DNA from: CAVXAE01 sp044225565
Lineage (GTDB): Bacteria; Pseudomonadota; Gammaproteobacteria; Steroidobacterales; Steroidobacteraceae
Assembly (NCBI GenBank): GCA_044225565.1
Contig: JBGAIL010000236.1
Span: forward strand, 1-6,476
Direction of reading: 5' to 3'
Length of the DNA stretch: 6,476 nucleotides
In this document: one piece after another, positions 1-5,044 of the stretch
Position numbering within the stretch: the stretch's first letter is position 1
Layout: every line of letters begins with the position of its first letter
The notes under the pieces: model-generated
The model's input: the letters and a program-made list of their open reading frames with translations, nothing else
Told to the model about the DNA's origin: nothing
The model's database searches: none
Program-made: the position numbers and the translations under genes

Positions 1-229
1 GGCGCTCGTTGATGTAATTGATGGCCTGCTGGACCGTGGTGATCTTCTCGGCGTCCTCGTCCGGGATCTCGATCTCGAACTCCTCTTCGAGCGCCATCAC
101 CAGTTCGACCGTGTCCAGCGAGTCCGCGCCCAGATCGTCGACGAAGGAAGCCTCGCTCGTGACCTGCTCGGGCTTCACGCCCAGCTGCTCCGCGACAATA
201 GCCTTCACCTGCTGTTCGACCGTGCTCAT
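1..229 (-). CDS. acpP: Acyl carrier protein (C-terminus cut by window edge)
   Basis: This is the cytosolic acyl carrier protein of type II fatty acid synthesis. It holds growing acyl chains as thioesters on a 4'-phosphopantetheine arm and passes them between the Fab enzymes. The ATG lies at 227-229 and 76 codons are visible, ending in Asn-Glu-Arg. The E. coli protein has 78 residues, so only the last few residues and the stop are missing. The phosphopantetheine site is the Asp-Ser-Leu motif at residues 36-38, with Ser37 modified, preceded by DDLGA. Helix II and III are typical and very acidic (LVMALEEEFEIEIPDEDAEK, 43-62). An AGGA sits about 10 nt upstream of the start. The gene follows fabG on the same strand after about 150 bp, the usual fabD-fabG-acpP order. 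By analogy fabF would be expected next, outside the window. Identification is secure. Confidence 0.97.
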   Translation of the reverse strand, partial: MSTVEQQVKAIVAEQLGVKPEQVTSEASFVDDLGADSLDTVELVMALEEEFEIEIPDEDAEKITTVQQAINYINER

Positions 230-295
230 TAGGAAGTGATCCTGTATTTAGACGTTGACTTGGTTAGCGCGCCGGGCCAACGGCACGGGCGCGGT

Positions 296-325
296 ATTGT
301 AGGGGAACACCCCCGAGGGTGCTAC
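296..325 (-). promoter_or_regulatory. Candidate acpP promoter in the fabG-acpP gap
   Basis: The roughly 150 bp between fabG and acpP hold no gene. Read on the minus strand they contain TACAAT (plus-strand 296-301), a 5/6 match to the sigma-70 -10 box and unusual in such GC-rich DNA. The hexamer 17 bp upstream (TAGCAC) is a poor -35. A start a few bases downstream would give a leader of about 60 nt before the acpP ATG. A separate acpP promoter is biologically sensible, because ACP is needed in much larger amounts than FabD or FabG. The call rests on one box and on context only. Confidence 0.35.
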
Positions 326-379
326 CGGCCTCTTTTGCGAGTGGTTGTTTCGCCTCAGGAATTCTGCTAGCCGCGGCGC

Positions 380-1120
380 TCACGGCATGTACATCCCGCC
401 GTTCACGTGCAGCGTCTCGCCCGTGATGTATGCGGCCTGGGGCGAGACGAGGAACAGCACCGCCGCCGCGATGTCCTCGCCCGTGCCGAGCCGGCCCATG
501 GGAATCTGGCCCTGGAGCTGGGCGCGCTGCTCGTCGTTCAGGGCGCGCGTCATGTCGGTGTCGATGAACCCCGGCGCCACGGCATTCACAGTGATGCCCC
601 GGGATGCCACTTCCCTTGCGAGGGACTTGCCGAAGCCCAGCAAGGCCGCCTTGGCGGCGGCGTAGTTCGCCTGCCCCGGGTTGCCGGTAACGCCCACGAT
701 GGACGAGATGTTCACGATGCGGCCGCGCCGCTCTTTCATCATGCGCCGCAGGCAGGCCTTGGACAGACGGAACACGGACGTGAGATTGGTGGCGACCACC
801 TGGTCCCAGTCCTCCTGCTTCATGCGCAACAGCAAGGTGTCGCGGGTGACGGCGGCATTGTTCACGAGGATGGTGGGCATGCCTTCCCTGCCCTCCAGGT
901 CCGCGATGAGACGGTCGATGGAGGCGGGATCGGAGACATCCAGCACGGCGCCACGACCTGCGTAGCCCTTCGAGGCCAGCAGCTCGCCGAAAGCGGCGGC
1001 GCCCGCCTCGCTCGTCGAGGTGCCGATCACTTTCGCTCCCGCACCCGCCAGTGCGAGCGCGATGGCCTGCCCTATTCCCCGTGAGGCGCCGGTGACGAGG
1101 GCGACGTCGTTCTCAAGCAT
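380..1120 (-). CDS. fabG: 3-oxoacyl-[acyl-carrier-protein] reductase FabG
   Basis: FabG is the NADPH-dependent reductase that turns 3-oxoacyl-ACP into 3-hydroxyacyl-ACP in each round of fatty acid elongation. It is a cytosolic short-chain dehydrogenase with a Rossmann fold, usually a tetramer. The product is 246 aa (E. coli 244). Visible motifs are the cofactor loop TGASRGIG (10-17), NNAA (87-90), and the catalytic set Asn112, Ser140, Tyr153 and Lys157 in the usual spacing. The C-terminal Gly-Gly-Met-Tyr-Met is also typical. The start is the ATG at 1118-1120: the FabG-like sequence begins there and GGAGG lies 8 nt upstream. A longer in-frame start at 1168 would add 16 unrelated residues encoded within the fabD 3' end and is rejected. 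The first codons overlap the fabD stop by 8 bp, which implies translational coupling. Confidence 0.97.
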   Translation of the reverse strand: MLENDVALVTGASRGIGQAIALALAGAGAKVIGTSTSEAGAAAFGELLASKGYAGRGAVLDVSDPASIDRLIADLEGREGMPTILVNNAAVTRDTLLLRMKQEDWDQVVATNLTSVFRLSKACLRRMMKERRGRIVNISSIVGVTGNPGQANYAAAKAALLGFGKSLAREVASRGITVNAVAPGFIDTDMTRALNDEQRAQLQGQIPMGRLGTGEDIAAAVLFLVSPQAAYITGETLHVNGGMYMP

Positions 1121-2063
1121 TCGCGGAACCTCCGGTGGTGGCGAGCGAGGCATCCAGCGATGCCGCATCGTCGAGAGAAAGGAATTGCAGTGTGCCGCCG
1201 CGATCGATGCGCTTGTTCAGCCCAGTGAGCACCCTGCCCGGGCCGCACTCTATGAGCTGGGCTATGCCGGTAGCGGCAAGCGACCGGACCGTGTCGAGCC
1301 AGCGCACGGGGCTCGCGAGCTGCTTCACCAACAACGCGCGGATATCGTCCGGATCCGAATGCGCCTTTGCATCCACGGCACTGATGTATTCGAGGGTGGG
1401 CGTGGAAATCCGCACCGTCTTCAGCTTCTCGCCAAAGCGTTCCGCTGCTCCACGCATCAGGCTGCTGTGCGAGGGCACGCTTACCGGCAACGCGAGCGCA
1501 CGTTTGGCTCCGAGCGCCTTCGCGGCTTCGATGGCCTTCTGCACCGCACCGCTCTCCCCGGCGATGACGATCTGGCCAGGCGCGTTGAAATTCACCGCCT
1601 CGACCACGCCCTCCGAGGCTGCTTCACGGCAAGCCTGCTCGACCTGCGCGTCCTCCAGGCCGAGGATGGCGGCCATGCCGCCGGTGCCTGCCGGCACTGC
1701 CTCCTGCATGAGCCGCCCACGATGGCGCACCAGGTCGACGGCGGCCTCGAACTGCAGCGCGCCGGCGCAAACCAGCGCCGTGAACTCCCCGAGGCTGTGA
1801 CCCGAGACCACGCTGGGCTCAGCACCGCCGCGTTCACGCCAGAGTCTCAGAGTGGCAATACCCGCGGCGAGCAGTGCCGGCTGGGTGAATTCGGTCGTGT
1901 TGAGCTTTTCTTCCGGGCCCGACGCAACGAGCTGCCCGAGGTCGTAGCCGAGCGCAGCCGAGGCCTGCTCGAAAGTCGCGCGCACCGCGGGCTGCGAGGC
2001 GATCTCGCCCAGCATTCCGACGGACTGCGATCCCTGGCCGGGAAAGACGAATCCAAAGCTCAC
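1113..2063 (-). CDS. fabD: Malonyl-CoA:ACP transacylase FabD
   Basis: FabD transfers malonyl from CoA to the ACP arm, making the extender unit for fatty acid synthesis. The product is 316 aa (E. coli about 309). Motifs in order are the N-terminal GQGSQ (9-13), the nucleophile elbow GHSLGE with Ser90, Arg115 that binds the malonyl carboxylate (RG in RHRGRLMQ), catalytic His199 in VPSHSSLM, Gln248 before the SPVRW motif, and ECGPG (272-276). The chosen start is GTG at 2061-2063, because a strong GGAGGAG lies 6 nt upstream and FGFVFPGQGSQ follows directly. An upstream in-frame GTG at 2082-2084 would place that ribosome binding site inside the gene. The gene lies 41 bp after the rhombosortase gene and overlaps fabG by 8 bp. 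No fabH precedes it here. Confidence 0.96.
   Translation of the reverse strand: MSFGFVFPGQGSQSVGMLGEIASQPAVRATFEQASAALGYDLGQLVASGPEEKLNTTEFTQPALLAAGIATLRLWRERGGAEPSVVSGHSLGEFTALVCAGALQFEAAVDLVRHRGRLMQEAVPAGTGGMAAILGLEDAQVEQACREAASEGVVEAVNFNAPGQIVIAGESGAVQKAIEAAKALGAKRALALPVSVPSHSSLMRGAAERFGEKLKTVRISTPTLEYISAVDAKAHSDPDDIRALLVKQLASPVRWLDTVRSLAATGIAQLIECGPGRVLTGLNKRIDRGGTLQFLSLDDAASLDASLATTGGSANA
1129..1133 (-). promoter_or_regulatory. Ribosome binding site of fabG
   Basis: GGAGG on the minus strand, 8 nt before the fabG ATG and located inside the last codons of fabD. It decides the fabG start against the longer in-frame alternative at 1168 and supports coupled translation of the pair. Confidence 0.8.
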
Positions 2064-2069
2064 TGTGAT

Positions 2070-2078
2070 CTCCTCCCC
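2070..2078 (-). promoter_or_regulatory. Ribosome binding site of fabD
   Basis: The minus strand reads GGGGAGGAG, 6 nt before the GTG at 2061-2063. This near-ideal Shine-Dalgarno sequence fixes the fabD start seven codons downstream of the first possible in-frame GTG. Confidence 0.8.
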
Positions 2079-2104
2079 TGACACCGGCGGCGAAAGGCGC
2101 GGGA

Positions 2105-2701
2105 TTATAGCGACCGGCGCCGCGGCTGCAGCAGCGCCGCGACCAGGCCCCCGATGGCGCCGTACAAATGGGCGTTCACGATGACGGTGCCGACCCCTGC
2201 CGAGAGCGGCATCGCTCCGGCGAGTTGCTCGTAAGCGAGCTTGGCCAGGAGAACCGCCGCGAAGGGCCAGCCGTCGCGCTCACCGTTTCTCAGCCGGCCT
2301 GCCGTACCGGCGGCCATCACTCCATGCAGCACTCCAGAAAGGCCCACGTACCACTCGACGTCGGAGTCGAACAGCCACAGCCCCGCATCGATCGCGATGA
2401 CGCTGGCCAGACCGACCATCAGCCACTGGCGCACCGAGTACTGCCGGAAAAAAAGCGCCCACAGGAGCGCGAGGCCAGCGGCATTCAGCGCGGCATGCAC
2501 GAATCCGAGATGCACGAGATGCGCGGTGAGCAGCCGCCATGCTTCGCCCTTCGCGATCGCGGCACGCTCGTACTGCAGCATCGTGACCGCCGTGTGACCG
2601 GCGACCGCGAGAAGCAGGAGCAGCGCACAAAGGCCGGGCAGTGCGACCCCGCGCCACCCGTCGCAGTTGAGAGACGATGCGTCGAATTTGAACCGACCCA
2701 C
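2105..2701 (-). CDS. Rhombosortase-type rhomboid intramembrane serine protease
   Basis: This is a 198-aa polytopic membrane protein of the rhomboid superfamily that best fits the rhombosortase branch. Rhombosortases cut proteins carrying a C-terminal GlyGly-CTERM signal within the membrane. About six hydrophobic segments are visible, at roughly 20-42, 68-85, 93-111, 117-134, 146-163 and 170-192. The probable catalytic dyad is Ser122 in VGLSGVLHG, the rhomboid G-x-S-G, and His178 in NAHLYGAIGG. His69-x3-Asn73 in the second segment matches the rhomboid oxyanion motif, and GEAWRLLTAHLVHLGFVHAA (52-71) resembles the rhombosortase signature. The start is GTG at 2699-2701 with only a weak upstream AAAAGG; the next Met is residue 41, inside the first segment. 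It lies 41 bp before fabD on the same strand and is divergent from gspG. The rhomboid call is secure. The rhombosortase subfamily is a family judgement made by eye, and no GlyGly-CTERM substrate is visible in the window. Confidence 0.85.
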   Translation of the reverse strand: MGRFKFDASSLNCDGWRGVALPGLCALLLLLAVAGHTAVTMLQYERAAIAKGEAWRLLTAHLVHLGFVHAALNAAGLALLWALFFRQYSVRQWLMVGLASVIAIDAGLWLFDSDVEWYVGLSGVLHGVMAAGTAGRLRNGERDGWPFAAVLLAKLAYEQLAGAMPLSAGVGTVIVNAHLYGAIGGLVAALLQPRRRSL

Positions 2702-2763
2702 AGGTGGACTGTCAGCCTTTTGGTACTATCCCGGACCCCGTCGCCAGCCTGGAAAGACGTGAC
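2702..2763. promoter_or_regulatory. Shared divergent intergenic region (rhombosortase / gspG)
   Basis: The 62 bp between the two divergent start codons must hold, or overlap, promoters for both directions unless these lie inside the genes. The only AT-richer part is TACTAT at 2724-2729, a 4/6 match to a -10 box on the plus strand. Its reverse complement contains GATAGT, also 4/6. I see no convincing -35 on either strand. GGAAAG at 2751-2756 is the likely gspG ribosome binding site, 7 nt before its ATG. Both promoters are inferred from gene layout more than from sequence. Confidence 0.35.
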
Positions 2764-3222
2764 ATGACTCAGCCTTCCCTTCGCGCCGAGCGTAGCAGAC
2801 GGCAGCGCGGCTTCACCCTCATCGAGATCATGGTGGTCGTGGTCATCATCGGCCTGCTCGCCGCGGTCATCGTGCCGCAGCTCATGGGCAACGTGGACCA
2901 GGCGCGCGTTGCCAAGGCCCGCCAGGACATCCAGGCCATCGAGACGGCGCTCACCATGTTCCGCCTCGACAACTCGAAGTACCCCACCACCGACCAGGGG
3001 CTGAAGTCCCTCATCCAGCAGCCCACCGATCCCTCCATCCGCAACTGGCGCCCGGGCGGTTACGTGAAGAAGCCGAGCCGCGACCCCTGGGGCAACGACT
3101 ACCAGTACGTCTACCCGGGCACGCACGGCACGGAATACGATCTCTTCTCGCTCGGCGCCGACGGCCAGCCCGGGGGGGAGAACCTGGATGCCGACATCGG
3201 CAACTGGGATGTGCAGCAGTAA
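2764..3222 (+). CDS. gspG: Type II secretion major pseudopilin GspG
   Basis: GspG is the main subunit of the T2SS pseudopilus, the periplasmic filament that pushes folded exoproteins through the GspD secretin. The 152-aa precursor has a 16-residue basic leader ending in Arg-Gly. Cleavage and N-methylation by the prepilin peptidase GspO are expected before Phe17, with the conserved Glu at mature position 5 (Glu21) and a hydrophobic helix to about residue 40. Family landmarks are YPTTDQGLKSL (73-83), DPWGNDYQYVYPG (107-119) and the calcium-site loop DLFSLGADGQPGG (126-138). The start is ATG 2764, with GGAAAG 7 nt upstream. An in-frame GTG at 2704 would add 20 residues and almost abut the divergent gene, so it is disfavoured. 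It is the first gene of its block; gspC to gspF are not upstream. Confidence 0.97.
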   Translation: MTQPSLRAERSRRQRGFTLIEIMVVVVIIGLLAAVIVPQLMGNVDQARVAKARQDIQAIETALTMFRLDNSKYPTTDQGLKSLIQQPTDPSIRNWRPGGYVKKPSRDPWGNDYQYVYPGTHGTEYDLFSLGADGQPGGENLDADIGNWDVQQ

Positions 3223-3250
3223 GCCCGCCGTCCGTGGGCCAAGTGGGCGG

Positions 3251-3835
3251 ATGCTGCCGGCCCGCGTGAGATGCACGATCAAAGGACCTCGTCAGGCACG
3301 GAACCCACGGCGGCCAGCGGGTGCGGGCTTCACGCTCATCGAGATGCTGGTGGTGGTAGTGATCATCGCCATCATCAGCGCATCCATCCTGCTCTCCACC
3401 GGCGCCACGGGCCGCGACCGCGAGCTCGAACAGGCCAGCGAGCGCATGCTTGCCCTGCTCAACGCCACCCGCGAGCAGGCCGAAGTGCGCACGCGCGAGT
3501 TCGGCCTGCTGTGCACCGAGACCGGCTTCCAGTTCGTGAGCTTCGACCCGCGGCGCAACGAGTGGATCACCGTCGATACCGATGAGACGCTGCGGGCGCG
3601 GGATCTGCCCGAAGGCCTCACCTTCAACCTGCAGGTGGAAGGACGTCCCATCGTGCTCACCCGCCCTCCGGATTCGAAGGATTTCACGCCCCAGGTGATG
3701 ATCTATTCGAACGGCGACCTCACGCCGTTCCAGCTCGTCCTCGCGCGCCCGAGCGAGCACAGCATCACCATCGCCAGCACCGACAAGGGGCTCGTCGAGG
3801 CGCAGCCGATGGTGACCGAGGAGCGCCGGAGGTGA
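3251..3835 (+). CDS. gspH: Type II secretion minor pseudopilin GspH
   Basis: GspH is a minor pseudopilin near the pseudopilus tip, thought to connect the I-J-K tip complex to the GspG filament. The product is 194 aa. A basic leader of 26 residues ends in Gly26, followed by FTLIEML with Glu31 at mature position 5 and a hydrophobic helix to about residue 49. The C-terminal part contains IYSNGDLTPFQLVL (151-164), typical of the GspH beta-domain. The start is uncertain. ATG 3251 is the best candidate, though its upstream region (AAGTGGGCGG) is a weak ribosome binding site. GTG 3266 would shorten the leader, and ATG 3209 would overlap the gspG end. The gene lies 28 bp after gspG, and its stop overlaps the gspI GTG in a GTGA arrangement. 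Confidence 0.92.
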   Translation: MLPARVRCTIKGPRQARNPRRPAGAGFTLIEMLVVVVIIAIISASILLSTGATGRDRELEQASERMLALLNATREQAEVRTREFGLLCTETGFQFVSFDPRRNEWITVDTDETLRARDLPEGLTFNLQVEGRPIVLTRPPDSKDFTPQVMIYSNGDLTPFQLVLARPSEHSITIASTDKGLVEAQPMVTEERRR

Positions 3836-4367
3836 ATCGGCGGGGCCAGGGCTTCACGCTCATCGAGGTGCTGGTCGCGCTCGCCATCGTCGCGTTCGGC
3901 ATGGCGGCGGTGCTCGCCGCAATGACTTCCGCAGCCGACAACGCTTTCTACATGCGCGACAAGACACTGGCCGAGTGGGTCGCGCTGAATCAGATAGCCA
4001 CGGTGCGTCTGAAGGACACGATGCCGAGCAAGGGCAAGACGGAGGGCACGGTCGACGACTTCGCCGGCCGCCGCTGGGCGTGGATGCAGGATGTCCAGCA
4101 GTTGCAGATTCCTGGAATGTTCCGCCTGGACGTCAGCGTGCGCCCGCTCAAGCAAGGCGAGAGCGCGGAAGGCGGCATAGCGTTCGTGGTAGCGCGGCGG
4201 CCAGCGGCATGGTGGGCGATGCGGTGGAGCGCGGATGGAGCGATCCCGAGTTCTGGGCTCCCACGCCCACCGGCAGCGGCGGCGGCGGCAAGACCACGAC
4301 CACCGGCGGCACGACGGAAGGCGGCTCGACCACCGATACGACATCCGACGAGGAGCAGTCGCAGTGA
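3832..4367 (+). CDS. gspI: Type II secretion minor pseudopilin GspI, apparently frameshifted
   Basis: GspI is the minor pseudopilin that nucleates the GspI-J-K tip complex. The GTG start overlaps the gspH stop, with GAGGAG 8 nt upstream. The leader is 7 residues, ending in Gly7 before FTLIEVL; Glu12 is mature Glu5. Typical GspI sequence follows: KTLAEWVALNQ (44-54), RWAWMQDVQQ (81-90) and MFRLDVSVRP (96-105). After about residue 122 (near 4195-4203) this frame turns into Ala/Arg/Pro-rich sequence and stays open to 4602, deep inside gspJ. The -1 frame instead gives ASGMVGDAVERG, the expected GspI ending, and stops at 4365-4367 exactly against the gspJ ATG. One missing base restores a protein of about 178 aa. 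It would end in a Gly/Thr-rich, then acidic tail (about 4257-4364), longer than the GspI proteins of about 125 aa I know. This is either a real mutation or a sequencing error in GCGCGGCGGCC. Confidence 0.85.
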
Positions 4368-5044
4368 TGCGGGTACGCGCACAGCATCATGCCCGGGTCT
4401 GCGCGGGCTTCACCCTCATCGAGCTGCTGGTCGCCCTCTTCATCACCGCGATCCTGTTTGCGATGGGCTATGGCGCCGTCAACCAGGCGATGGCACAACG
4501 CGGCGGGATCGAAGAGCAGAACCAGCGCCTGCTGCAGGTGCAGACCACCATGCGCCTGATGGCTCAGGATTTCGAGCAGGCCGCGCCGCGGCCGGTGCGT
4601 GAGCCGGTGAACGAAGGCTGGCAGCCGGCTTTCATCTCGCAGGCTGCGGCACAAGGCGACCAGCAGGCGGCGCTCGTCACGCTGACTCGTGCAGGGTGGG
4701 CGAACCCGGCGGGTGTTCAACGGGCCACGCTCCAGCGTGTGTCGTACGTGCTCGAAGAGAAGACTTTGCACCGCGATCACTCGCCCGTGCTCGATGCGAC
4801 GCTGTCGAACCAGCTCGTGAAGCGGGAGCTGCTCACCAAGGTGAAGAGCCTGAAGTTCCGCTTCATGGACGGCAACCGCAAATGGATCGAGCAGTGGCCG
4901 GCACCGACTCTCGTCTCGAAGCCTGCGGTCGCAGGGCCTCCGCAGCCTGGCACGCGCGAGCGGGCACGGCCGCTCGCCGTGGAAGTCACGCTGGAGCTGG
5001 AGGACTGGGGCAAGATCATGCGCATCTTCGAGGTCGCGCAATGA
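4367..5044 (+). CDS. gspJ: Type II secretion minor pseudopilin GspJ
   Basis: GspJ is the minor pseudopilin that binds GspI and GspK in the tip complex crowning the T2SS pseudopilus. The product is 225 aa, within the family range. The leader is 14 residues, ending in Gly14 before FTLIELLVALFITAIL; Glu19 is mature Glu5. The globular domain has typical GspJ features: LRLMAQDFEQ-like sequence after the helix (about 63-72), LTRAGWANPAG followed by RATLQRVSYVLEE (about 105-129), and a C-terminal VEVTLELEDWGKIMRIFEV that forms the last strands. The start is ATG 4367, which overlaps the frame-restored gspI stop as TGATG, with GAGGAG about 11 nt upstream. Longer in-frame starts reach into gspI and are rejected. 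The stop overlaps the gspK ATG by 4 bp (ATGA), indicating coupled translation. Confidence 0.95.
   Translation: MRVRAQHHARVCAGFTLIELLVALFITAILFAMGYGAVNQAMAQRGGIEEQNQRLLQVQTTMRLMAQDFEQAAPRPVREPVNEGWQPAFISQAAAQGDQQAALVTLTRAGWANPAGVQRATLQRVSYVLEEKTLHRDHSPVLDATLSNQLVKRELLTKVKSLKFRFMDGNRKWIEQWPAPTLVSKPAVAGPPQPGTRERARPLAVEVTLELEDWGKIMRIFEVAQ

Noticed and set aside
1020..2081. Long plus-strand open frame opposite fabD (353 aa)
   Set aside because: It is antisense to a fully recognisable fabD with all catalytic residues; the translation is Arg/Ala/His-rich without family motifs, as expected for shadows in GC-rich DNA.
2064..2104. Terminator between the rhombosortase gene and fabD
   Set aside because: The 41-bp gap shows no stable stem-loop followed by a T-run on the minus strand.
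4186..4206. Programmed -1 ribosomal frameshifting in gspI
   Set aside because: No X-XXY-YYZ type slippery heptamer is present in the start frame across the break, and no clear stimulatory structure was recognised; a base loss or sequencing error is simpler.
4257..4364. GspI tail as a GlyGly-CTERM rhombosortase signal
   Set aside because: Although Gly-rich, it lacks the hydrophobic segment and basic C-terminal cluster that must follow the Gly-Gly in such signals.
2809..4423. Four near-identical 18-bp repeats (2809-2826, 3326-3343, 3850-3867, 4406-4423) reading GGCTTCACSCTCATCGAG
   Set aside because: They encode the conserved Gly-Phe-Thr-Leu-Ile-Glu prepilin cleavage motif of GspG, H, I and J; the similarity comes from shared protein sequence and codon preference, not a mobile or regulatory repeat.
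3832..4602. One long 256-aa reading of gspI through into gspJ
   Set aside because: After about residue 122 the sequence is Ala/Arg/Pro-rich, does not look like GspI, and overlaps the well-supported gspJ by 236 nt; the -1 frame explains the region better.
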